This document shows positions 22,181 through 32,532 of a stretch of DNA of 64,000 bases, piece by piece. The DNA is from Clavulina sp. PMI_390 (lineage: Eukaryota; Basidiomycota; Agaricomycetes; Cantharellales; Hydnaceae): contig WIDE01000052.1 of assembly GCA_015039315.1 (NCBI GenBank), positions 121,735-185,734 on the forward strand, in the 5' to 3' direction. Each line of letters starts with the position of its first letter. Position 1 is the stretch's first letter. The notes under the pieces were generated by a model that did not search any database, was not told where the DNA came from, and saw only the letters and a program-made list of their open reading frames with translations. The position numbers were made by a program, and so were the translations under genes.

Positions 22181-23893
22181 CTAATACCAATCATACCAGG
22201 CACAAGCACCGTGATCGTCAATGATGCACTCATACCCAATCTAATGTTAACAGGCGATAGTGTCAGGAGAAATTCATCGATCAGGTACCATTTGAAGCGG
22301 TTCTATACGTGCCTGAACCAATTCCCCCGCTTCCTGAAGCCTGGAGTGTTGTTCAGTCGTGAGGGCTTGGCCAACAATTTCTTCAGCACCACTCTCCAAG
22401 AGTCTCAGATGATCTTGAGGACGGAATGGCGAGGGCAAAATGAGCTGCTTAAGGACGCCTCGCCTTCCCTCTACCAATGCTCTGATATCGTCAAATCCGA
22501 TGCGCCACTTACTGGGCACCTTTGTATTTGAGTCACAAAGAGCAAATTCTCGGAGGTTTGGAAAATAGGAAGGCAGTGGTGCAGTGGCTCCATGCTGGTT
22601 CACGATAAGAGGGGTGATAAATTTTTGATTGGGACCTGATGCTTCGCTTGCAATGAGAAGTCTCTCAACAGAGTAGCTTGTCACCTCTGGCTGTGAATGA
22701 GTCGGTCAAGGAGATCAGGAAAGCACTCTGATGATAAAATGATTTATGCACCAAAAGAAAAGACTACTCACTAGTGCATTCACAATGCTAACAAATACTC
22801 GAGGGCTGACTTTCATCAACTCAAACGACAAGAGATTAGGCATGTCCAATTGGCTGGCCAGGCTAGCCGCATGGCGTTCATCGTCCCCCAGAAAAAATGA
22901 AAGACGAAGGGATGTCACATGCGTCCAGCAGTCCATAGGACGCTTTTTCACCACTAACGACGCTTTAATTGATGTGAAGATATCAGAATATAGGGAGAGG
23001 TGGATTGGATTCGTCTGCAACTTTGCTATATTCATGGCCGTCTCTAGATCGTTAGCGCTCTCAACCTTGATCCCAAGGCTCCGAACCTGGGGAGGCTCCT
23101 GGTGAACGAGCGTGAGCGGTATTCCAGGAATGTGAAGTGTCCGTAGTCGTGGGACATTGTCAAGACGGATGAATAGCTCCTGTGGTCCGATGCCAAATAT
23201 TATAATTTCTTCAAGGGCTGGGAGGGAACAATGCTTGAAAATCGAGGTGAACTCCTCAGGGAAGTCCTTAAGGTCCGGTCGCCTCCATTCAATGCGAATA
23301 GATTGTACACGATGAAGATAGGACTTAGCACCAATAGACATGCGTTTGAGAAGATCTTGACTAAGGCTACCCTCACGGGTGGAAGGAGTCGCATCGATTT
23401 GAAGGTGACTGGTACCCGCGCGAGAGATCCATGTGCTCAACGCGTCGCGAGGCCACGTCCAATTTGGAGAAACAAATAATCGTGGCATGTGTAGTGCTAC
23501 GGACCTCCAGAATTGCGATACATGCGAGAGTGCGATCACCTGTCTCCAATGATTTGGAGATTCAACAGTGACATCCATGATATGTTGAATCAGCTCGATA
23601 GGCAAGGCTCCAATCGGTGAAGCACATCGATTGAGTGTATTCTCCGTGATGGCACATAGAGTATCGAGCTTCGAGAAGAATTTCTGAGCAGCGTCTATTG
23701 GTCTTCGGCACTCGGAAACGCAAGCTATGTGACGATATATGATAGCAGTTGCTTCCTCACGTTGAGTGGCCAAGGCACCTAACACGTGTCCTGGTCCAGC
23801 GAGAGAAGGGGACTGTAGAGCATCCGATATCGTCTCCAAAAGGGTTTGATGTGAGCTTTCAATAGAGTCCCAGAGGGATTGCGGTGCCAACAT
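22181..23893 (-). CDS. F-box/LRR protein B
   Basis: Exons 23893-22772, 22690-22313 and 22240-22181 join in phase to 519 residues. The start was set at the conserved MLAPQSLWDSIESSHQTLL, although the frame is open 20 codons further upstream. The coiled-coil segment (VSECRRPIDAAQKFFSKLD) is followed by the F-box-like PIGALPIELIQHIMDVTVES and SQFWRSVALHMPRLF, and then leucine-rich repeats (LPALEEIIIFG, PRLRTLHIPG, MPNLLSFELMKV). Intron 2 again has a GC donor, here CAG|gcacgt. The last exon encodes IGYECIIDDHGACAWYDWY. Neighbouring gene A is the only other member with a GC donor at this site, consistent with a recent A/B duplication or gene conversion. Confidence 0.8.
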
Positions 23894-24399
23894 CGCAGCT
23901 AAGTTGGGAGATTGGCGCAAGGAGTTTGAATGGTGATCCTTCGAAAGCAACAATCCTACACAATGCCTCCTTGCGGGAATTTCTCACTTTACCCTTCTGA
24001 TTGAATAGATGGGGCCCTCAGGTTCGAGAAAAAATGCTAGATTAGATTTTATCTGAAAAATAGGGCGAAGAGACTGAGGGTTTGCTGAAGTACTGCATCG
24101 GATTCATGTGACCAAGGGAAACACTCGGGGAAGCGCATATGCATCCGTATGCCGGAAACCCCTCTCGTATGCCGCTTAGTCATCTACGCAAGGGATCTAT
24201 GTCGGCAGTCATTATTTCCAGATATCAGCACATGCAAGCTCGCTTCACTGTCACCAATCCACTCGCTTGCCTTGAGCTCAGCACCAAAGTGTCCAGAAAG
24301 CATATCATGGCGTATGGCACCAACGCACATATGTGCTATGGACGGAATATGAAGCCTTGGAACAGCATAATATAAGGAATAAAAGGGCGTAATAAAAAA
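23894..24399. other. Spacer between F-box gene B and pseudogene C
   Basis: This stretch of about 500 bases has no recognised gene. The short open frames at 24139-24375 lack motifs. Confidence 0.5.
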
Positions 24400-26078
24400 C
24401 TAATCCTGCGAGTAACGAGGAAATTCCACAGGGACCCCATGATCGTCAACCGTGAAATCATAAGTGATCTGATTGATTATCAAGGGGCATATGGTGAACT
24501 TTATTTTTTAATCATTGGCATAAGGGAAAGATCGTCCGTACCTCAGATAGAGCTCCAACTGCTAGAAGGCTCAGCTCTTCATCAGCTGTAAGGCGCTTGT
24601 CGTCAATCCGAGGGGATTCCCCAGTGCCGCCACGATCTTTTGGATTCAGTGCCGATGGGAGACGTAGCTGTTTCAGGACCCCCTTCTACTGTTTGCGAGC
24701 GCCTTGAGGAGCTTGAAGTTGATCAACCCTTTCCTAGGCCTTTCTGGAGCCGTATCGCCGAGAGCGAGTTCATGAATATCGGGGAAATGCAAGGGGGTTC
24801 GGCCGCTACTCCAGGTTTCGTCTAGAGTGAGAAGGGAAATGGAATCGCGTAAAGTGGTTTCATCAGCGCATGCAATGACAAGCGTTTTGACGCTGCAGCT
24901 CGTCACGCCAGGCTGAGAGGCAAACAGAAAACAGAATTTTTCATATAAGTAACCAGGTAGTGAGAAGAGGTGCTTACCAGTTGTTTGAAAGCCATTGAGA
25001 GTACTAGACGACCGAGCTCTATTAATTCAAGGCTGCTGAGATTCGGCATCTCCAGTAGGCTGATGAGGCTGTCAAAGTGATGATAGTCATCCCCGCAGAA
25101 TTTGTATAAACGAAGCGATGTGACGTGGTCCCAACACTCTGGGCTACGATGGCTTACCAACAACTTTCGGAGCGGTAGAGCTGGCGGGGCGTAGAAAGAC
25201 AGATGGAAAGGGCTTCGTTGTGACTCCGAGGTTTCGATTGCACACTGCATGTCTTCAACGGTCCGGATTTTTAGCCCGACGCTGGAGAGGTGAAGAGGCT
25301 CCTCGTGGAAGATACGAGGCCGAATGCCAAAACCATGGATGGTCTGCAGTCTTGGAAAATCATCCATACAGATCAAGACTTCAGTCGATTTTCTACAAGA
25401 AATGAGGAGTGTTTCGACAAGTGGAAGAGGTTGGGCCTGGAGAAGCGAGTTGAGGTACGATAGCCCGCTACTCCAGGTCTCCGCGTGAATGGTCTACACG
25501 TGGTGGAGATAAGGAGTGATAGTTCGAGAGATAGTCACAATAGGATCATCCACTGTATCTTTGGCAGGTTGGGGAATGTATACGTTAAGTGAACGGGAAC
25601 CTGCTCGAGAAATCCACGTCTCCAATATTCCTCTGGGCCACTCCCAGTCTGGGGAAACAAACAGTTTCGGCATGCCTAAAACGGCGGACCTCCATGTTCG
25701 AGATAAACGAGAAAGTTGGCAGATCTGTTTTCTGTGAGTAGGAGACTCTAGGGTGAACGAGATGATATGCTGGATTGTCTCTATTGGAAGAGCTCCGATG
25801 GGTTGGATCCGGTTCTGAAGCATATTCTGGGTTGAGGAGCAGAGATAGTTTAGGTCTTCGAGTGTCTTCTGGGCAGCGTGGATCCGTTCGCGACACTCCG
25901 AAAGACGGGTTTGATCCTTGTGAATTGCTGCGGATGCTTGCTCACGTTGAGAAGGAGGAAGTGTCAGTACATGCTGCGCACACACAAGAGAGATGGATTG
26001 TAAAGCAGCTAGAATTCCCTCGGATAGCGCTTTATGCGATTTCTCAACAGCGTCCCACGCGGATTGAGGTGCTAACAT
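24400..26078 (-). pseudogene. F-box/LRR pseudogene C
   Basis: The three-exon plan of the array is visible. The start MLAPQSAWDAVEKSHKALS is at 26078. The F-box motif PIGALPIETIQHIISFTLES, SRTWRSAVLGMPKLF and LRR blocks (MPNLSSLELIELG) follow, with last exon ITYDFTVDDHGVPVEF ending at 24400. Two lesions are clear. Near 25491-25493, CAG of the family motif YLHRVQ has become TAG (read as PYLHHV then stop), and the frame stays open on both sides. In exon 2 near 24685 the G run before GVLKQLRLP lacks one base and shifts the frame. Either lesion alone would remove much of the LRR region. The intron 2 donor is a normal gt. Sequencing error could explain the G-run change but hardly the nonsense codon. 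Confidence 0.8.
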
Positions 26079-26295
26079 TGTGGAGAGTGATGCAAACGAA
26101 AAGCGCCCACGGATGTTGGTGCGTGGCTTGCTTGCGCCGAGGCCCCGGAATTGAATTTCCAACAATTATATCACTCTTGCCTCACCTCGAGGTGGTGAAA
26201 GAGTGTGCTGGGTTCCAACAGGAATAGTGCTATTCCATCTAACCTGTCTTACGCCTGTGCTCCATCTTTCTGGTGTCGTGTTATATCGCGTTTAT
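26079..26295. promoter_or_regulatory. Divergent promoter region between pseudogene C and the GT18-like gene
   Basis: These 217 bases separate the starts of the minus-strand pseudogene C and the plus-strand glycosyltransferase gene. A TATA-like TTATATCGCG lies at 26281, but it is so close to the start that it is more likely leader sequence. No defined site can be assigned. Confidence 0.35.
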
Positions 26296-28359
26296 ATGTG
26301 AGTCGGTCTACTCTTGCTTCTTGGCCGCCCTGTCAAACTTCACGAACGAACTGACCTGTTCAACGATTTCCGGATTTTTCCACTTCCTTGGCATCTCCTC
26401 CAGGGCGCGCCGCATTTCTATCTTACTCTTTGCGTTCGCCTTCTTCGCCACCTGGCTCCTGCTTGACTCGTCCAGCTACAATCAACTCCCCTCTGGTTCA
26501 ACCTCACTGCCAAATCCCGAGGCCCTTCCTGAACATTCTCCGAGGCCTCCGTCGAGCAACCCATTCCACCCTACTTCATGCGACCCCGCTGCGTACACAA
26601 AAGACAGCATCGAGCACTATCTGCTCACTGCGCCCGACGATTCGAACGCGCCACCTTGGGCAGGCGTCAACCATGAACAATTCAGGTCACTGTGCGAGTG
26701 CCTTCTCACAAACTCGTGCTTAGAAAATCAGGATAAAGGTACGCGTGTACTCTATCCTACTAACTCTGGAGGCTGACTACCTGCCTTAGTCGTCGTGTTG
26801 AATGTCAATCACTTTGGGGTATGACCAGACTATCTCAAATTATTGATTAGCGCCCAGACACTAAATCTCCGCTTGCCTACTTACTCAGACTTGGTACAGG
26901 AACAGTATCCATGCCTTGAATGGTGGCGAGACAGTATGGTAAGTGACCAATATCTAGCCTTATGTTGACCACCAGCCTAACATTGTGCCTCCGTGTCCGC
27001 AGGGGCATCTCGATTGTTCGTCAACCTCTATTTCCTTACACTTCAGTCCCTCGTCACTGAAATGACCTGCCCACCATCTAGATCGAGTCGTTACGACGCC
27101 TTCACTACACTTTTTTCTACGCCGACAATTTCGACGAAGTGCAAGAGATGTACCGCCTTTTCACCACGAGCGTCCCAGCGATCATCATGTCGGACGAGCA
27201 CATCTTCGATTGCTGGGAGGATCAAGCGCACTGCGTCAAATCACCCCAGAACCCACTCGGGCCACCCATCTGGAAAATCTTCACCTTCCACTTTTGGCCG
27301 ACGGCTGCTCACCCACTTGGCCATCCCTGGACGATCTCGCCTGAGGACTACGCGAGTCAGATAATGAAAGCAACGGATGAAAATACGTATATACCCTACA
27401 GCGTCGAACCCTCGTGCGACCTGCAGCCCCTCATCCCTCCTACAAAACGCGATCAGGGCCGCGTATGGACACTCGCCAAACGTCTATCCTATCTCACCCC
27501 GCACTACGAGCGCGCATGGCCCGCGTCCTACTTGGCGTCCGTCTCGCGGAACACCGGCGCGCACTTTATGCTTGGAGCAGAGAACGATACGGCGTTCACG
27601 ACGGAGCATATCCCGTCGATTGACGAGCTGGGAGGAGAGCGTGTTGTGCAGAATCTAGGCCTCTTGGATCGCCCGCAGTTCATGGAGGAGATGGCAAAGA
27701 GTATGGTGCTGTTGGGTGTCGGTCGACCTGCGATATCCCCCACGCCGTATCAGGCGCTCTGCCTCGGTGTGCCATTCATCAACCCCATCATGGATGTACG
27801 TCTGGTTTTGATTTCTTGTTTTGAGCTGAGGCCCATTGATGGACTGGCTTACTTCACTCTTCTGTGTCTGATGCTGACTTCCATCGCACTTCCCCATGCT
27901 TATGATCCATCTTACTCTTGGCTATCCAGTGGGATATTGATGACCCAGAGGAGCGAAAAGGCTGGTGGACACAGCACGACGGGCTCAAATTCCTTGACCC
28001 ACCATTCGTTTACAATGTTCGCAAGGATGACGAATCAGGTCTTACCAAAGCGATCACTCTGGCGATGCAAAATCCTATACCACGGTACGTTATTAAGTCT
28101 CTGACGGGTCTTTCCTCCTCTTTGGCGGCAATTTTCTGTATCATTTTTCCGCCCTTGTTTCGCGCTTTCTACATCTGATTTGGCAGAGCTCATATTAACT
28201 TGCTCATAATCCTTTTCTAGCTACATCCCACCAGGGAGGTCTCTCCCGGAGGCGGCCGTGCACATGGATGCATTTTTGCGAAGAGATTGGAGAAGCGAGG
28301 CGGAAGCGCTGCTGGCTGAGCGGATACGGACGAAACAGGGAGAGGTTAGTGCATGCTAA
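26296..28359 (+). CDS. Glycosyltransferase family 18-like type II membrane protein
   Basis: The inferred exons are 26296-26297, 26404-26738, 26790-26818, 26889-26938, 27003-27015, 27082-27795, 27930-28084 and 28221-28359. They join in phase to 478 residues. The ATG exists only after splicing (AT|G across the first intron), which gives MARRISILLFAFAFFATWLL, a single signal anchor for the Golgi or ER. The luminal part has HYTFFYADNFDEVQEMYRLF, LGHPWTISPEDY, VLLGVGRPAISPTPYQALC followed by LGVPFINPIMDWD, and LKFLDPPFVYNV. These resemble basidiomycete proteins assigned to GT18, the family of N-glycan beta-1,6-GlcNAc transferases. The acceptor and product here are unproven. The gene interrupts the F-box array on the opposite strand. 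Confidence 0.65.
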
Positions 28360-28777
28360 TTATTATGATCATTCCTCGCTGAGTAATCCGTTGTTTAATA
28401 TCGCCTTTGGCTTCTTCCCAGCGGTTCACGCTGTAATGCTCTCGATTTATGCTTTGATTGTTTGATACGACATGTTACGCATAGACAATATATTTTGGGT
28501 TTTGGGTATTCATCTCCAGCTATGGTTATGACTTTTGAAGCCAGCCTAAATCATCTATGGCACAATCCCTTGGCAATGATGAGAAGTTGGCCGAGTGTTT
28601 CCACAGAAGGATAAGAATTTTTTTACCGCTCGCATTTTCTCTAGCTTGTCCTGCTATAAAGCCTTTTCCACAATATATCTCACCGATTCCTGGGATACTC
28701 CCGTACACAATCTGCTTTCAGTGATGATAATGGTTGCTATGAACAGAGCCGACGCCGTGAACGGGCTTGCAGTGTGC
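28360..28777. other. Intergenic region between the GT18-like gene and pseudogene D
   Basis: This region has convergent 3' ends and about 420 bases. Only short, overlapping open frames without motifs were seen. Confidence 0.5.
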
Positions 28778-29689
28778 CTAGTACTCGGGGTACTGACGAC
28801 AATCGTACAACCTAGGGGCGCCATAGTCCCGAAGCGTGGCGGTATATACAATCTAATGATTAGAAGAGTATATGAGCGCCACTCTCATGTTGTTGGGTTG
28901 CTACTGTAGAAGGAAAAGCAATTCGTACCTCGGCCAACTTTCCAGCAGCTCGAAGGGTCAACTCTTCCTTCACTGTGAGACAATCACGCGCCCTTGGATC
29001 CGCAGAGGGATCTCGTGGACAGAACTGCGAGGGTAAAATCAGTCGCTTTAGGACTCCCGCGCGGGGCTGCACAAATGTCTCTAGAGCACCAAAAGGAGAT
29101 TGACGCCTAGATGACCAATGAATAGGCACACTGCTGGTGCGGATTGCAATCTCTTGGAGGTTGGGTAGGTAGAGTTGTGGTTCTGGGTGTCTCAGGCTAT
29201 GAGTGCTTACTTGCCGGACCCGATCCATGATTGGATGGCCTCAGGAGGCCATTCCCAGTCTGGCGACACAAAGAGTTCGGGAATGCCCAAGACAATCAGA
29301 CGCCACATGCTTGAGATACCGGAAAGCGAGCGAATCCGCTTGCGTTGCGTGGGAGATCTCAACGTGAAACCAATGATTCGATCGATAAGTTCGATTGGCA
29401 AGGCATCGATGGGTTGAGTCCGCATTTCTAGCCATCTTTCAGCGGAGGCAAAAAAGGCATCAAGCTCATCAGATGGATCTTGGGACTCAAGAAGCGCCTT
29501 TCTACACTCCGAGATACACTCTTTGTCGCGGCGGATGGAGGTAATTGCTTGCTCGCGACCACAAGGTGGAATGGTCAGGATGTGTGGTACATCGAGGAAG
29601 GATGGCAGTTTGAGAGAGTCTGGAACCGTGTCGAATAGGGCTTTATAATATTTTTCGACGATTTTCCATACAGGTTGAGGTACCGCATC
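28778..29689 (-). pseudogene. F-box/LRR pseudogene D with internal deletion
   Basis: Reading the minus strand from about 29689, the family N-terminus appears as VPQPVWKIVEKYYKALF without its ATG (GAT is found instead). The coiled-coil piece (CISECRKALLESQDPSDELD) and the F-box motif PIDALPIELIDRIIGFTLRS, MWRLIVLGIPELF follow. At about 29207-29215, right after WPPEAIQSWIGSGK, the frame shifts and jumps to the exon 2 segment YLPNLQEIAIR. The LRR half of exon 1 and the start of exon 2 are therefore gone. The rest of exon 2 (GVLKRLILPSQFCPRD) and the last exon (28852-28778, IVYTATLRDYGAPRLYD) remain and are in phase. About 0.8 kb is missing relative to the intact paralogues. Confidence 0.75.
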
Positions 29690-30248
29690 TCGGGTAGCTC
29701 AGACATGAAGTGAAGGAAAAATCTGCCTCTAGGAGCCTCGGGCGCAACAACCCTACACAACCTTCTTTGGTTGCACTTCGACATCGTTTCACACGTGGCA
29801 TGTGGCGCGTGAAGCAGTGAATGGAGCTGGTTAATTGCTTGGCTCACTCATCCTATGTAGTAGGAGCGTCCTCGTCATCAATGCACTACTCGGCTTATGT
29901 TATACGAGACGTATTCTGTCACTTTGCCCAACGAGACCGACTGATAAATCACTGACAATGACACAAGCAGCCGCGCGGCTGTGCAGCTATCACTATATAC
30001 ATGCGTTCAAGAGCACCCCCGATCTTTCTGTAAGCAAAGACGCCACAAAATGCGCTTGTTAATATGGGGTGGGAGATGGGCATCTATCTTTACTTAGAGG
30101 AAAGAGGTGGATGTTAGGAACAAAGCTGGGAGGGGGCTCTCTGCTCCATTAAAAGGTTCGCGTTGACCTAATCCGCAATCCGAGACTCGAATTTAGATAT
30201 CATTGGTAGCTGTTGAAACAGCATTATTGACTAATCCATTGGAGTAGG
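29690..30248. other. Spacer between pseudogene D and F-box gene E
   Basis: This stretch of about 560 bases shows nothing recognisable on either strand. Confidence 0.5.
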
Positions 30249-31946
30249 TCACAATCCGCATCCTGACCACGGGAGTTCATAGATGTCACGAGAACCATGG
30301 TGGTCAATTCTGAAATTATAGTCAATCTAAGTAAATGACAACCTGGTATTGGCCAATGCTCTTGTCTTAGATGAGGGCTGATACACACCTGTGCCAGCTC
30401 TCCGGCTATTAGAAGTTCTACCTCCTCGTCGAGAGTGAGAGCTTGGTTGGGCCTGTCGAAAAGATAATTTACCTTGGCACCAGGAGGCCGTGGTCGGAAT
30501 TCTGGTGGTATGACGAGTCGTTTCAGGACACCTTTCCTGCTGACCACAAACGCCTTAATGATCGCGAAATCAATACACCACTCTCTTTTTCGTGTCTCGG
30601 TCATGTCACCAAGGAAAAACTCTTGGAGCTTCGGGAAACGTGCTCTCGAGGGTGGTGGCGTATGGCCATCTCTTTGTCCGTCTTCGTTGATCATCAAGTA
30701 GTGAATGAAATTGTACTGTCTCTGTTTGCCACTTGACACAATGATAAGTTTTTCAATACGACGGTTTGCTGTATCATTCTAATAAATAATTCCGCAAATG
30801 AGAAATTTGCGTGATTTATGTTGTGACAAGGCGAATACTCACGAGCTTATCCACAACAACTTTCAATACAGCATCACGAGGCTCGACCAATTCGAGAGAT
30901 ACAAGGTTTGGCATCTCCAACTGGGAGATAAGACTATCAAGGTTCACTTGGTGATGATATAGGAATAGAGAAAGCGATGTGACATGGGCCCAGACGTCCT
31001 GAAGACAATTCACTCTGAGCAGCGGCTCTTCAAACACTCTATGACGGTGAGCGTAGATAGAGAGATGAAACTCAGTGTCTTGTAATTCCACTGTCTCCAC
31101 GAGGCGCCGTAAGTCTGTGGTGTTATGGATCCGCCAGCCAAGATTCTGAAGATGGAGACCTTCCTCGCCGGAGATGTTGAGCCGGATAGCACAACTTTGG
31201 AGGGTTCGCAGCCGCGGCGCTCGATCGGCACAAAGGAGCAGCTCCGATGGCCCCTCCTCGGAAAACACAACGCCCTCAAGCAAAGGAAGGGGGTGCTCAT
31301 GGAAGATCGATCTGAAAGTGGGCGGAAATTCTGGGAGCTGGCTTGTTTCGCAGTGAACCTGAATCGTTTGCACACGATGGAGGTAGGGAGTAACGGCAGG
31401 AGACAGAGTATCGAGCACATCTCCTACAGATCTCCTGCCACATGGATAGACATATGTATGAAGGGGATTGAGACCTGCTCGGGCGACCCATGCTTCAAGC
31501 ACATCTCGTGATCCACTCCAATTGGGAGAAACAAACAGCTTTGGCATTCCGAAAACAGCCGATCGCCATTGGTGTGAGATACGGGAGAGTGTAAATATCT
31601 CTCTCCACTCATTCGGAGATTCGACAGTGAAATCGATGATGTGTTGGATGAGCTCTAGAGGTACCGCTCCAACGGGCTGGATACGCATATCAAGGATCTT
31701 CTCAGCATCAGCGCAGAGAATATCGACTCTCTCCAGCAATTTTATAGCGTCACTAACGCGCTGCCGACATTCATATATGCGACCTTTGTCGCGATAAATC
31801 GCTGACGGTGCTCGTTGAGAAGGGGGAAGGTTCAATACATGGTGAGTCTCTAGGAGGGAAGGGGATTTCAGCGCGCTCAAAACGGCTCCGAGAAGCGCCT
31901 TGTTTGACTTCTCAACAGCGTCCCAGACCAATTGGGGTGCTAACAT
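30249..31946 (-). CDS. F-box/LRR protein E
   Basis: Exons 31946-30843, 30778-30389 and 30326-30249 join in phase to 523 residues. The N-terminus is MLAPQLVWDAVEKSNKALL with the coiled-coil segment ECRQRVSDAIKLLERVD. The F-box-like motif is PVGAVPLELIQHIIDFTVES with ISHQWRSAVFGMPKLF. The LRR-like body includes FVSPNWSGSRDVLEAW, LPLLEGVVFSEEG, MPNLVSLELVEP and FPKLQEFFLGD. All introns are GT-AG. The last exon encodes IDYNFRIDHHGSRDIYEL. E, F and G share the PNWSGSRDVLE stretch and a FLETHHVLNLLPSQR-like N-terminal block (LLETHHVLNLPPSQR here), marking them as a subgroup separate from A-C. The substrate is unknown; an SCF adaptor role is inferred from the F-box. Confidence 0.8.
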
Positions 31947-32532
31947 TGTGATAACTCTGGATGTGTTTTCAGAAGGGACTCGAAGGCAATAATAGTATAC
32001 AAACGCCCTCTAGCCAGCAGTTTTACCTCAATCGAGTAATGCACGTCGGATAGGACATGAATCGTAGCTCTATTGTGGGCTCATATCCCCATCTTATGAG
32101 GGGTTTAAGACTATGTGGGACAAATGATATCATTCTCCACTAGCAGAAACGGGTGGACTAGCCCAGCGCTAATGGTAGTTAGGCAGGTGATGCTTGTTGG
32201 CCAAAATATACCATAATAGTAATCTCAATCAAACGAATTGAGGACGTCAAGGATTGATCATAGCGTCACAAAGATAGCGATGGGTCAAATAACCGCGCGA
32301 CAGAAACATCGATATATTTGGGATAGGGAAGTGCTTGACAGTTAATAAGGGCTGCTCGTCCGTGGTGGTTTCAGAAACGCTCCGCATATCGTAACTCATG
32401 ACTTGAACTTCAGGGTAACGTGTAAAATTGCCAAAGAGCACCGACCAACTTGAAGGGGGGGGGGGGGGAGTGCACAAATTGTGTTGATATTGTTCTATTA
32501 ATGATGTCGGAGACTCATTTGTATGACTAAGA
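31947..32532. other. Spacer between F-box genes E and F, with a 14-G homopolymer
   Basis: About 590 bases without a recognised gene. An uninterrupted run of 14 G lies at 32455-32468, which is prone to slippage and sequencing error. Confidence 0.5.

Noticed and set aside
24139..24420. Short open frames between F-box gene B and pseudogene C
   Set aside because: They are two overlapping frames on the same strand without motifs, and the spacing is the normal intergenic distance of the array.
26273..26776. Reading the GT18-like gene from a non-ATG codon at 26273
   Set aside because: The upstream stretch contains a good gt...ag intron, and the spliced form creates an ATG directly before the membrane anchor, which explains the frame better.
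32455..32468. Run of 14 G considered as a quadruplex or regulatory element
   Set aside because: It is a plain homopolymer in a spacer without flanking G runs of regular spacing, and is more likely replication slippage or a sequencing artefact.
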